Source: Alkalibacterium olivapovliticus (GTDB lineage: Bacteria > Bacillota > Bacilli > Lactobacillales > Carnobacteriaceae_A). From it: a DNA stretch of 40,797 nt. Positions 16,585 through 24,801 of the stretch are shown piece after piece. The translations under genes and the position numbers were made by a program. A model generated the notes under the pieces. That model was not told the DNA's origin, searched no databases, and worked only from the letters and a program-made list of their open reading frames with translations. The stretch covers positions 1 to 40,797 of the forward strand of contig NZ_PVTO01000022.1 in the NCBI RefSeq assembly GCF_003003275.1, written 5' to 3'. Within the stretch, counting starts at the first letter, position 1. Each line of letters starts with the position of its first letter.

Positions 16585-16884
16585 TTAACCAAGTCCTATA
16601 ATGATGATAAAAGATACCCACATAAATCCGGTTATCAGCAAAAATCCAGATAATACGTAACCTATCATATAAACGGTATTTATTTGAATTTTTCTAATTG
16701 CCATTATTAAAAACACCATTCCTAAGAACCACACTGAATAGGTTATAAGAACACCAACCCAGAACCAAAATAAACCTTGTCCCCAATAAGCCATTCTTTG
16801 AAATAACATACTAAACAAGTAAACATTAACGACACTCAGAAGAGATAGTGGTAGATAATGCTCCTCTTTTAAACGTTTAATCAT
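16585..16884 (-). CDS. Small hydrophobic membrane protein of unknown function
   Basis: 99 residues from ATG 16884, which has GAGGTGG 8 nt upstream; the longer frame to 16923 has no ribosome site. Three transmembrane segments are visible (about residues 12-30, 38-62 and 70-95) with a positively charged N terminus (MIKRLKEE). No domain recognised. Confidence 0.6.
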   Translation of the reverse strand: MIKRLKEEHYLPLSLLSVVNVYLFSMLFQRMAYWGQGLFWFWVGVLITYSVWFLGMVFLIMAIRKIQINTVYMIGYVLSGFLLITGFMWVSFIIIIGLG

Positions 16885-16919
16885 TTTTAAGTCCACCTCA
16901 TTTCTGATACTAACCATAA

Positions 16920-16950
16920 GCAAAAATACCCGCCACGGCGTGACGGGTAT
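16920..16950 (-). terminator. Intrinsic terminator after the flotillin gene
   Basis: ATACCCG...CGGGTAT with a loop of about 11 nt, followed by TTTTTGC on the minus strand, about 20 nt after the flotillin stop. Confidence 0.85.
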
Positions 16951-16970
16951 GATGCTGCTTGTCTAAGCTG

Positions 16971-18443
16971 TTACTCGCTTGGTGTTTCTGATGGAGCAGC
17001 CTCTTTATTTACTGAATCTTTTAAGGTACTGTTTAAATCTCTTACTTGTCCCCCAACATTTTTTGTGCCGGCATAGGATTCAATCAAGCTCTTGAGGTCT
17101 AATCCGACAGCATCTTTGAAGGCTTCCTGTGAAGACGCCAATGTGTTCAAGGCGGTATTTGTCAGAGATGATGCCCCTTGACCGTTACCACTGTCAACGA
17201 TAGTTATTTTGTCGATATTACCCAATGGTTCAGACACGGCACGAATCATTTCAGGATACGCTTCGATCATCAAAGTAGCGATGGCTTCTTGTCCGTATTC
17301 TTTCAAGGCTTTAGCCAGAGCGGTTTTACTTTCAGCTTCTGCTTTACCGATTTCACGGATACTTTCAGCTTTCGCCTTACCGTTCAATTCGATTTCTTTC
17401 GCACGTGCTTGAGATTCCGCGATGGCTTTAGATTTATTTGCTTCAGATTCTTGTTCAATAGCATAACGTTCAGCCTCAGCTTTTTTACGAACAGAAGCGT
17501 CATATTCACGTTCGATTCTGATGGTTTCTTTTTCTTGTAATTCAATTTGTTTTTCACGCTCGATGATTTGAGAGTTCCCTTGTTCGATAATAACTTGCTT
17601 TTTGAGTTTCGCTTTTTCTAACTCATACGCACTCTCAGCTTGTGCTGTCGCCACATTTTCTTGTCTTTTATATTCTGCGACACGTAAGCTTTTTTCTTTC
17701 TCTGATTCTGCTGTTTCTGTCTGGCGCTGCAATTCAGCTTTTTTCGATTGCTGTTCAGCTAAGGCACGTTCAATACGTGTTTCTTTGTCGGCTCTGGCTG
17801 ATTGAATGTCAGCGTCACGTCTAACTTCGGCAATACGTCCTTGACCAAGAGAGTCCAGATAGCCGTTTTTATCAGTTACTTCTTTCAAAGTAAAGGAAAC
17901 GATCGTTAAGCCCATTTTAGCCAGATCGACTGAAGCGACCTTTTGTACATCCTGGCTGAAGCGATCTCTGTTTTGGTAAATTTCTTCAACGGTCAATGAG
18001 CCTAAAATCGAACGCAGATGACCTTCTAATACTTCGCGCGCTTCGTTTTCCAGGTCTTCAGTGGCTTTGCCTAAGTACTGTTCGGCAGCGGTCGCGATAT
18101 CTTCAGTGGTTGATCCGACTTTAATAATGACTGTTCCGTCAGCTGTAACCGGTACACCTTCTTTAGTATAGACATCCGGCGTACTGACTTTCAATTTAGA
18201 AGACAATAGTGATAATGTTTTAGCTGATTGAATAACTGGCAGGATGAACGAGCCACCCCCACTGACAATTTTCATTTTGTTGTTTGTATGTGGATCTGTG
18301 TAGACATTTTTGTTCCCGAGTGCCGTTCCGCTGATAATGAGTGCAATATCCGGTGAGGCAATGCGGTAACGACTAACCAGCAAAATGATAATGAGGAGCG
18401 CGATGGTAATGATTCCGATGAGTCCAAAAAGATATGTATCCAT
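16971..18443 (-). CDS. floT: Flotillin-like SPFH-domain protein
   Basis: 490 residues from ATG 18443 (AGGAA 7-8 nt upstream). One N-terminal membrane hairpin or helix (about 5-28), an SPFH domain (about 50-200, with VPVTADGTVIIKVG), and a long charged coiled coil of alternating A, E, K and R (about 205-390). The C-terminal tail is variable. The length is close to Bacillus FloT (509). Flotillins scaffold membrane microdomains and affect membrane fluidity and protease or secretion complexes. It is 23 nt downstream of an NfeD gene, the usual partner, which strongly supports the call. Confidence 0.92.
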   Translation of the reverse strand: MDTYLFGLIGIITIALLIIILLVSRYRIASPDIALIISGTALGNKNVYTDPHTNNKMKIVSGGGSFILPVIQSAKTLSLLSSKLKVSTPDVYTKEGVPVTADGTVIIKVGSTTEDIATAAEQYLGKATEDLENEAREVLEGHLRSILGSLTVEEIYQNRDRFSQDVQKVASVDLAKMGLTIVSFTLKEVTDKNGYLDSLGQGRIAEVRRDADIQSARADKETRIERALAEQQSKKAELQRQTETAESEKEKSLRVAEYKRQENVATAQAESAYELEKAKLKKQVIIEQGNSQIIEREKQIELQEKETIRIEREYDASVRKKAEAERYAIEQESEANKSKAIAESQARAKEIELNGKAKAESIREIGKAEAESKTALAKALKEYGQEAIATLMIEAYPEMIRAVSEPLGNIDKITIVDSGNGQGASSLTNTALNTLASSQEAFKDAVGLDLKSLIESYAGTKNVGGQVRDLNSTLKDSVNKEAAPSETPSE

Positions 18444-18466
18444 GAATGAGTTCCTGCTTTCGTTTT

Positions 18467-19054
18467 CTATTTTTTTTGTTTGGCATTCCACGTTGGATCT
18501 TGCTTGTTTGTTGCCTGAATTGAATTGGTATACGGTATGACGTACAAAATAGAATCTTTGACATCCATGATCAAGACATTCGTTCCTTGTTCGATAAACG
18601 CAATAGTCTCATTACCGCTTTCGTAAATCTTTGCCATTTTATTGATTTTTGTAAAGCCTGTGTAGACAAGCACTTCACCCACACCGTCAGCTGTGATTGA
18701 AATCGACACCGTCCCTTCTTTTCCTTCGAGTTGCCTTATTGACGTGGCACTTGAGTTTTCTGAACGGCTTCGAAAAGGGATAATGACGAAGATGTTAAGT
18801 AGGACAACACCTGTCACAACCGTTATGACGACAAGCATAAATAGTCCGACTGAGAGATAGTTGTCGCCTGGCATGCCTTCATTGATCATAAAGCCAATAA
18901 AGACAGATATCATTAAACTGACGAATAGGTCACTAATATCAAAAAAACCGATAGAGATAATGTCCCGCAGGGGTAACGTGAGCAAGGCTAGGATCAGACA
19001 GCTTACAAAAGCGAGTTGCATGTATGTTTGGTTGGATAAGATCACATTAATCAA
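18467..19054 (-). CDS. NfeD-like membrane protein, flotillin partner
   Basis: About 195 residues from a TTG at 19054, chosen because GGGGGTGA lies 7 nt upstream. An ATG or other upstream start would place that ribosome site inside the coding region. Three transmembrane helices lie in the first 95 residues. A C-terminal OB-fold-like domain (about 110-180) contains LEGKEGTVSISITADGVGEVLV, the NfeD C-terminal pattern. It is too short to be the protease-fused NfeD. The gene order nfeD-floT matches yuaF-floT of Bacillus. Confidence 0.85.
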   Translation of the reverse strand: MINVILSNQTYMQLAFVSCLILALLTLPLRDIISIGFFDISDLFVSLMISVFIGFMINEGMPGDNYLSVGLFMLVVITVVTGVVLLNIFVIIPFRSRSENSSATSIRQLEGKEGTVSISITADGVGEVLVYTGFTKINKMAKIYESGNETIAFIEQGTNVLIMDVKDSILYVIPYTNSIQATNKQDPTWNAKQKK

Positions 19055-19263
19055 ATAAGGTTCACCCCCTTTCTGTTTATTTCTCACCATGCATCCCAAT
19101 CAGTTATAATCGGAGCATTTAAAATTAATTTTATTCGTTTTTTAACTAGCCAAAGTAAATCCAACGTAAATGTAATCTAATCCTGAAAAAATTTATAACA
19201 GAGGATCCTTTATATAGAAACAAGAAAATAAAAGGCTTCCAGATTAGCCACTTACTCAACTTC

Positions 19264-19740
19264 CTACTCGATTGACCTGCTCTTCTTTATTTCTTTAATT
19301 AAGTTTACTATCTGCAATCCATCGCTTTTCACCCCATTAGAATAGTTGACTGGCAGCATGGTGATAAACACCATATAGGCAGTTGAAATGTTAAATTGAA
19401 TCAGTTCCTGTAACGAGTACCGTGAAAAAGCTAGGTTTACAGCTGCACAGATTAGCAGAAGAAATATATTTCCTCCTGAAAAGACAAACAGCCTGTTCCA
19501 AGAAGTCCTGTCATAGTCAGAGTATACTTTTCCAGTAGGAATGAATACCCATCTATTGATTTTTAAAACATAAAAATCAAACCATTTTTCACCTTCACCA
19601 AAATGTATTTCCTGTATGGTTCCTTTTATCAGTTTTGTAGCAACCACATGTCCAAGCTCGTGTATAATCAAAACTAAATAATACATAAGAAAAAACATAA
19701 CATTCAAGTTAACGGATATATCGTTTAGTGTCCAAGTCAT
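19264..19740 (-). CDS. M50-family (site-2 protease-like) membrane metallopeptidase
   Basis: 158 residues with HELGH (residues about 28-32) embedded in the first hydrophobic segment, as in site-2 proteases. A C-terminal NGVKSDG segment sits where the NPxxDG ligand motif is expected. Three hydrophobic stretches are visible. A perfect GAGGAGGT precedes the ATG. It ends an operon with two ABC-2 permeases, an ATPase and a lipoprotein, 11 nt after the lipoprotein stop. Comparable M50 proteases sit beside ABC exporters in peptide-processing loci such as Bacillus yydFGHIJ. Function here is inferred from context only. Confidence 0.8.
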   Translation of the reverse strand: MTWTLNDISVNLNVMFFLMYYLVLIIHELGHVVATKLIKGTIQEIHFGEGEKWFDFYVLKINRWVFIPTGKVYSDYDRTSWNRLFVFSGGNIFLLLICAAVNLAFSRYSLQELIQFNISTAYMVFITMLPVNYSNGVKSDGLQIVNLIKEIKKSRSIE

Positions 19741-19751
19741 TTTGACCTCCT

Positions 19752-20312
19752 CTAGTCAGAACTTTCGACTTCTTCCGTAGCTTCATCACGCCACTGTTCT
19801 TTCAGTTCTTCGGGAACATAATAAGAAGGCATCAGCATTTCTCCACTGTCGTCCCTCAGTCGTCTGACAGAGTCTTGGAACATGTGGAGTTTGAACGTGT
19901 ATTCCTCTGCAGTCACGGTATACGTCCCGTCTTCAAACTCTATATCGTCTACTACCAGAGATTCCTGGATTTCATCCCATGAGATATATCCATCTTCCCC
20001 TTCTTCATATAATTCTACATCTAACTGAATCTGATCCCCTTCTTCATAAAAATAATAGAAGAACGGCATATTGGCTACCCTAAGCCCGGAAGTAATACTT
20101 AAAACCACATCTGTTAACTCATCCGGATCCCCACTAAAGGTGATTTCACCAAATTCCGAGCTATACTCTTCTCTTTTTTCCTCTACGCGCCTGTCGATTT
20201 CTGCCCATTGGTCACGTGATTCTCTGATTTCTTCATACGCATTCTGAGGCCCACTTCTTGCGCATCCAGACGCAGGTAGTCCCATCAGAACGACTAGTCC
20301 TATATATTTCAT
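19752..20312 (-). CDS. Putative acidic lipoprotein
   Basis: A 186-residue protein with a short signal sequence and lipobox-like ASGC (cysteine about residue 17), so it is probably anchored on the outer face of the membrane. The -3 alanine is less common than leucine, which lowers certainty. The mature part is very acidic (many E and D) with beta segments and no known domain. A strong GGGAGGGT ribosome site precedes it. It lies between a permease and the M50 protease gene of the same operon. A role in substrate capture or self-immunity is only a guess. Confidence 0.7.
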   Translation of the reverse strand: MKYIGLVVLMGLPASGCARSGPQNAYEEIRESRDQWAEIDRRVEEKREEYSSEFGEITFSGDPDELTDVVLSITSGLRVANMPFFYYFYEEGDQIQLDVELYEEGEDGYISWDEIQESLVVDDIEFEDGTYTVTAEEYTFKLHMFQDSVRRLRDDSGEMLMPSYYVPEELKEQWRDEATEEVESSD

Positions 20313-20357
20313 TACAGTACCCTCCCTAAAAATTAATTGATCTAGATTGATTAATTT

Positions 20358-21530
20358 TCAGATTCTCCTGAACACTCTAAACCGGGTGGTCAGATAAATC
20401 AGAATCTCAATGACAAGGATGGTAATGCCCAGAGAGATAACTCCATTCATAAAATGAATATCCCCGGAATTATATAAAAAGTTGTGATAGCCCATCATAA
20501 CAGATCCGACAGACAAAAATGTAGGCGGCAGCAATCCAATGTTACTGAAAAACCCGATTCCCCTGGAATAATAAAGCGATTCAGCAAACAAGACCGATAC
20601 ACCTGCGACTAAATTAAACAGTTCCTGTTTAATCAGTATACTGAACCATAAAATTAATCGTACAAGCCCCAACCCGCTCATCACCAGCAAGACAATTGCC
20701 TGTAGAAGCCAGCTTCCTATAGAGATTCGCTCAAATTCCCCACCATAAATGGTAAATTCGAAAACAGGAATGGGAATAGAAAACGAGCCGAGCCCATATC
20801 TTGGACCGATAGTGATTAAGAGCGCAATAAATCCGGTAAGCAGTATGAGTATAAATCCGATCATGACGACAAGTGTTTTGATCCACAATACCTTCCCGAA
20901 AGACAATGGCTTACTGTTAAATACTGTCGTGTGTCCTTTGTCCCTGGTGTATATATCTATTGTAAGCAGCACGAGCAGGATAAGCAGGATAACAGGTAAA
21001 TTGTCCTGCAGGAGCCGCTGGATGGTTTGCAGGACCGTTCGTTCTTCCACTAATGAAGGGGTGATGTCTTCTAACCCTTCCTCCCAGTAGCCGGTATATC
21101 TCACATTTGTATAGCCCCTCCAAAAAGCAGCTGCTTGTCCAGGGTAAGGTTCATTTATGTCAAAAAAGCGGGGATCGACAGAATAGCCATAACGTGCCAG
21201 ATGGATTTCATTATTCACCTGCTGTGTAGACTGGAAATAGGTTTCCCAATCCTCCTCTATCAGCGCCTCCCGTTGTATTTCACTTTGCTCAATGATATTA
21301 TAGGCACTTTCTACTGTATACGGGCGCTCCGGATAGATTTCAAGCAGGTACTGCTGATCATCAATGCGTTCGGAAATAGTATCTTCGTCAGCAAAGGAAT
21401 AAAGTGGCTGGAAATCAGGAGCAATCACTAGTCCGTAATACACAGCCGCAATTAGAAAAATAATAAAAATCAGGCGGTTTTTGATGTTTCGTGTGAAAAG
21501 CAGCCATTCAAATGTAAACTGTGCGACCAT
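20358..21530 (-). CDS. ABC-2 type permease with large extracytoplasmic loop
   Basis: 390 residues from ATG 21530, which has AAGGAG 6 nt upstream; the 46-residue upstream extension overlaps the ATPase gene and is rejected. One transmembrane helix (about 20-38) is followed by an extracytoplasmic region of about 140 residues rich in E, Y and Q. Five or six further helices follow. It begins 13 nt after the ATPase stop. With the second permease (22454-23620) it could form a heterodimeric channel powered by the ATPase. The substrate is not evident. Confidence 0.82.
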   Translation of the reverse strand: MVAQFTFEWLLFTRNIKNRLIFIIFLIAAVYYGLVIAPDFQPLYSFADEDTISERIDDQQYLLEIYPERPYTVESAYNIIEQSEIQREALIEEDWETYFQSTQQVNNEIHLARYGYSVDPRFFDINEPYPGQAAAFWRGYTNVRYTGYWEEGLEDITPSLVEERTVLQTIQRLLQDNLPVILLILLVLLTIDIYTRDKGHTTVFNSKPLSFGKVLWIKTLVVMIGFILILLTGFIALLITIGPRYGLGSFSIPIPVFEFTIYGGEFERISIGSWLLQAIVLLVMSGLGLVRLILWFSILIKQELFNLVAGVSVLFAESLYYSRGIGFFSNIGLLPPTFLSVGSVMMGYHNFLYNSGDIHFMNGVISLGITILVIEILIYLTTRFRVFRRI

Positions 21531-21543
21531 GATTGTCTCCTTC

Positions 21544-22443
21544 TCATTTATTGTTATAAAGTTCGCTGTACCACTCGCTTGACCCAATTTCGCCAATAGT
21601 GGTATCTCTATAGCCTTTTTTATAGAGAAAACTGACCCAGTCTCCGACCTGATCAGGCTGCATCCCATTTAAGGGAATACATAACAGCCTATGAGACATA
21701 TATCTGCTTCCTTCTGGAAAAGGTTTTTCAGTTTTTAACTGTTCAATAGCATGGGAAGGAACGGTAACTTTGATATAAGAATCGCACTCTTGTGACTCAT
21801 GCACAGATTCCAGTACCACTCGTCCATCTTTTAGAAACAGCACTCTGTCAGAATAGAGATCCAGATTATTAAGTAAATGAGAGGCAATCATAATTATTTT
21901 CCCACGCTCTTTCAAATTGATCAGTTCAGCTGTCAGTAAATCGACATTATCCGGATCCAATCCGTTCATGACCTCATCCATAAGCATTACCTCTGTATCG
22001 GCCGCCAGCATCATCGCAAAGCAAAGCCTTTGGCGCATACCTAAAGAATACGTTTTGACGGGATTTTTTACATAGTGGGTCATGTGAAGTCGCTCTATGA
22101 TCTGCTCCACTTCTCTGGTTGTCTGCTGCCATAATCGACCATAATAGTTTATGTGTTCAAGACCCGTGAGTTCCTGGTAAAGATCATCGATTTCCGGAAG
22201 AAAAGACAAGTGCCTCCGCATTTGAATTTCTTTTCTCTTCGAAGAATAATCCATCTTTTGTTTGTAAGTGATCTTCCCCTCATCAGGCTTTAAAAAGTTC
22301 ATAACAATATTAAGTAAAGTTGTTTTTCCAGTTCCATTGGGTGCGACCAGACCAACGATTTCTCCCCCTCTGATTGTCAGATTGATATCATCGAGAACCG
22401 TGTGATCTCCAAAGGATTGACTGACGCCTTTTATCTCTAACAT
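21544..22443 (-). CDS. ABC transporter ATP-binding protein
   Basis: 299 residues from ATG 22443 (AAGGAGG just upstream; the longer frame to 22488 overlaps the permease gene). Walker A APNGTGKTT (about 35-43), signature YSLGMRQ, Walker B VMLMDEVMNGLD and the switch histidine in IASH are all present. A C-terminal extension of about 90 residues is typical of ABC-2 exporter ATPases of the drug, bacteriocin or antimicrobial-peptide type. It sits between the two permease genes with 10- and 13-nt gaps, clearly one operon. Confidence 0.92.
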   Translation of the reverse strand: MLEIKGVSQSFGDHTVLDDINLTIRGGEIVGLVAPNGTGKTTLLNIVMNFLKPDEGKITYKQKMDYSSKRKEIQMRRHLSFLPEIDDLYQELTGLEHINYYGRLWQQTTREVEQIIERLHMTHYVKNPVKTYSLGMRQRLCFAMMLAADTEVMLMDEVMNGLDPDNVDLLTAELINLKERGKIIMIASHLLNNLDLYSDRVLFLKDGRVVLESVHESQECDSYIKVTVPSHAIEQLKTEKPFPEGSRYMSHRLLCIPLNGMQPDQVGDWVSFLYKKGYRDTTIGEIGSSEWYSELYNNK

Positions 22444-22453
22444 TTTTTCCTCC

Positions 22454-23620
22454 TTAACCTGAGTACCTTGCCAGATTTCTCGAGTCATTATCGTTATCTA
22501 TACTAACTAGTTGTCCATAAAGATAAATGATTGCTGCAAAGACAGCACTCCATAAAAGTAACACTACAATGCCATATCCGTATGCCATTTGTGACTGTCC
22601 TGTCAGATAAGCAGATTCACCTGACAGCACACTGGACACCTGATAGTAGTGTAGGGGGATCCATCTCCATAAGGGATTTTCAACCTGCACTAGAAAAGGT
22701 ATGACAAACAGTATCAGACCAGAAAATAAAGTAGCATACATATTTTTGGTCAGTGTATTGAGCAGCGCACTTAGTGTACTGACATGCATGGCCAAAACCA
22801 GTATGTAGAAACCGTACCTTAGGGTATAGGATGAAAGCGGCACAGCCCTGTACTGATTGGTTTGATACATGACCATAGGATAATCTAAGGGCCCTGCCCC
22901 AGATATTACCCCAATGATTCCTGTAAACGATACAGTTAGAAGAACCATAGTCACAAAACATGCAATTGTATAAATCATGACTTTACTAGCCGTTTTTTGT
23001 TCGTACGATAAGGGGTAGCCCTCAACCATCGATTTGTGAACCCGGTCAGTACTGAGGATGCTGCAGGTGAACAGCAGCAGAAAGACAAACGAAGATACAC
23101 CAAAAGAATCAAAAAAAGTAATGAGAAAGCCCGCTGCATGTTCCCTATTTCTAAGCAATGGAAAGGACTCTTCATCCATGTAAGCCAAAAAAGCCTGATT
23201 AGTTTCCGCCTGATGCAAGGAAGGGACGATCACTCTCAACTCATCATCCAAATTGTCCAGACCATTAGAATTATGCATGTCTATTTGAAGTTGCGCTAAA
23301 TCCAAGCCTGAATCGACAAACCAGCTGTCTTCCTCAAATCGGATAGCGACATCCTGACTGGCTACCAGCTGCTGCTGATCATAAAGTTTTCCATACAGTT
23401 CTGACTGTTCAGGATTATCTCCTATGTTCTCAGATATAGTACTGATGGCGATCCGGTTAAGATTCATTTGTCTGTATTGGGTATGCTCGATATTGCCAGT
23501 ATCTCTAAAAAATATAAAAAACCCGATGATCAGCAAAAATGTGGATAACATCAAGAACATAAGTTTATTTTTGGGATTTTTTATAAATAGATTTAATTCA
23601 TAGAGTATGTAGGCCTTCAT
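22454..23620 (-). CDS. ABC-2 type permease, first gene of the export/protease operon
   Basis: A 388-residue membrane protein: helix 1 at about 19-37, an extracytoplasmic segment of about 130 residues, then six helices. It is organised like the permease at 20358-21530 but has little obvious sequence identity with it. GGAGGAG precedes the ATG. It is the first gene of the run permease-ATPase-permease-lipoprotein-M50 protease. The preceding 297 bp hold no clear precursor peptide gene but do contain ATTAA-rich dyads near a possible promoter (23740-23812). Confidence 0.85.
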   Translation of the reverse strand: MKAYILYELNLFIKNPKNKLMFLMLSTFLLIIGFFIFFRDTGNIEHTQYRQMNLNRIAISTISENIGDNPEQSELYGKLYDQQQLVASQDVAIRFEEDSWFVDSGLDLAQLQIDMHNSNGLDNLDDELRVIVPSLHQAETNQAFLAYMDEESFPLLRNREHAAGFLITFFDSFGVSSFVFLLLFTCSILSTDRVHKSMVEGYPLSYEQKTASKVMIYTIACFVTMVLLTVSFTGIIGVISGAGPLDYPMVMYQTNQYRAVPLSSYTLRYGFYILVLAMHVSTLSALLNTLTKNMYATLFSGLILFVIPFLVQVENPLWRWIPLHYYQVSSVLSGESAYLTGQSQMAYGYGIVVLLLWSAVFAAIIYLYGQLVSIDNDNDSRNLARYSG

Positions 23621-23739
23621 TATGCTCCTCCTTGATAATCAAGTTCATTGATTCGTTATTTATGCAAGTTGTCCAGGAATTTTCATTATTAGAGCCTTTT
23701 AAATTTAAGATGGCATTGATTATTAAGTTAATAGAATTA

Positions 23740-23812
23740 ACGATTAATCGTATGTTAATGATTAAAATACAACAAGTTAATATTAATCATTAATATATCA
23801 TTAATAAATTGT
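23740..23812. promoter_or_regulatory. Cluster of TTAAT/ATTAA dyads in the ABC operon promoter region
   Basis: A perfect 12-bp palindrome, ACGATTAATCGT (23740-23751), is followed by several TTAATnATTAA-like units, including two copies of ATCATTAAT near 23787-23806. A weak minus-strand promoter (TTGTTG, 17 bp, TACGAT) overlaps it. It looks like a regulator-binding region upstream of the 23620 gene, although A/T richness makes chance matches likely. The remainder of 23621-23917 holds only the terminator at 23853-23887. Confidence 0.45.
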
Positions 23813-23852
23813 TATTGTAATAACTGTTCGAAAATTAATCACATTTTTGCAC

Positions 23853-23887
23853 AAAAAAAGAAGCATGTATGTCTTATACAAGCTTCT
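23853..23887 (-). terminator. Intrinsic terminator after the acetate-type transporter
   Basis: AGAAGC-TTGTAT pairs with ATACA-TGCTTCT, followed by TTTTTTT on the minus strand, about 30 nt after the transporter stop. Confidence 0.88.
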
Positions 23888-23917
23888 CTTAATATTAAAA
23901 ATTATTTTGATCAAGTC

Positions 23918-24565
23918 TTATCCTTCATTATATACAAAAGATTTATCTCTGCTTTTTTCTTTGTTAGATGCTTTGTCGGCACTGTATTCTCCGATTGGAA
24001 GAATGGTTTTGCCGTAGACTTCATTTAAGACCTGAGCCATAGCTGCGTACATAGCTGATAAGCCGCAGAAGATTCCTTCATATCCTGCAATAGTTAAAAT
24101 CAGTGCAGAACCTGTGAAGTTACCAACAGCTAACAGGAAAAACAATATTGTTAATGAGCCGAATACTACCTGCAAGGCTCTGTTGATGCGTAAAGTCCCT
24201 ACGAACATGAATAGTGTAAACAGTCCCCACATGAACAGGAAAGCTGCCATTGATAATGCATTAGGTGCTTCGCCTAGTCCCATAAGAGGTAACATGTTCA
24301 AACCAACCAGCGAGAGCCAGAAGAAGCCATAAGACGTAAAGGCTGTCGTTCCGAAAGTATTGTTTTTCTTGAATTCCATTATTCCCGCGATAACTTGAGC
24401 TGATCCACCGAAGAAAATCCCCATTGCTAAAATCATTGCATCGAGTCCGAAGAAACCAGCATTATGAATATTCAAAAGGACTGTTGTCATCCCAAAAGCT
24501 ATCAATCCAAGGGGAGCTGGATTAGCTGTTATTTCTTTATATGATATTACTTGTTCTTTTTCCAA
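23918..24565 (-). CDS. GPR1/FUN34/YaaH-family acetate/succinate transporter
   Basis: About 215 residues with six hydrophobic segments. The family signature [19 protein letters not shown] is at the start of TM1, and FGxxFFxGGxxQ ([14 protein letters not shown]) follows in TM2. Members (SatP/YaaH) take up acetate and succinate with protons. TTG at 24565 is favoured because AGGAG lies 8 nt upstream; the in-frame GTG at 24574 abuts that site. A good promoter (24607-24635) and a cre-like box upstream suggest carbon catabolite control. The C-terminal tail is charged. Confidence 0.9.
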   Translation of the reverse strand: MEKEQVISYKEITANPAPLGLIAFGMTTVLLNIHNAGFFGLDAMILAMGIFFGGSAQVIAGIMEFKKNNTFGTTAFTSYGFFWLSLVGLNMLPLMGLGEAPNALSMAAFLFMWGLFTLFMFVGTLRINRALQVVFGSLTILFFLLAVGNFTGSALILTIAGYEGIFCGLSAMYAAMAQVLNEVYGKTILPIGEYSADKASNKEKSRDKSFVYNEG

Positions 24566-24606
24566 ATTTAACACTCCTAATTAATCTCTCTAGCGCACAA
24601 GAGAAA

Positions 24607-24635
24607 AGTATACAGAGGATAGAAGGCATATGCAA
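24607..24635 (-). promoter_or_regulatory. Promoter of the acetate-type transporter gene
   Basis: TTGCAT (24635-24630), 17 bp, TATACT (24612-24607), with the start codon about 42 nt downstream. Confidence 0.75.
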
Positions 24636-24699
24636 CAGTCTTTTAGTATTATTTTAATGTTAACGTTCTCTTTAAGAGTTAAATTGGAATTCACTAATT

Positions 24700-24714
24700 T
24701 TGAACCGTTTACAT
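24700..24714 (-). promoter_or_regulatory. cre-like box upstream of the acetate-type transporter
   Basis: ATGTAAACGGTTCAA matches the CcpA consensus WTGNAANCGNWNNCW at all but one fixed position. It lies about 65 bp upstream of the -35 element, compatible with CcpA activation or repression. One mismatch makes it tentative. Confidence 0.4.
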
Positions 24715-24747
24715 GAGAAAAACAGTTTGTTATCTCTTTTTGAAACC

Positions 24748-24780
24748 AAAAAAAGAGGATCTCCTGTAAAGAGATCCCCG
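24748..24780 (-). terminator. Intrinsic terminator after the first AGCS symporter gene
   Basis: GGGGATCTC pairs with GAGATCCTC (one G-U), then TTTTTTT on the minus strand, about 20 nt after the stop. Confidence 0.88.
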
Positions 24781-24801
24781 TTAAGATAATTCTATTTGGC
24801 T

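Noticed and set aside
17178-17540. 120-residue plus-strand ORF within the flotillin gene
   Set aside because: It is the complement of the coiled-coil codons of the flotillin gene, giving a low-complexity F/R/S protein with no ribosome site.
19195-19225. Terminator between the M50 gene and nfeD
   Set aside because: TATAA-AGGATCCT-TTATA could fold weakly before a U run, but the stem is short and A/U only, so it is not called.
23655-23675. 8-codon ORF (MKIPGQLA) upstream of the ABC permease as a leader or pheromone
   Set aside because: Only a weak AAAGG site, no hydrophobic pheromone character, and no terminator or cleavage signal nearby.
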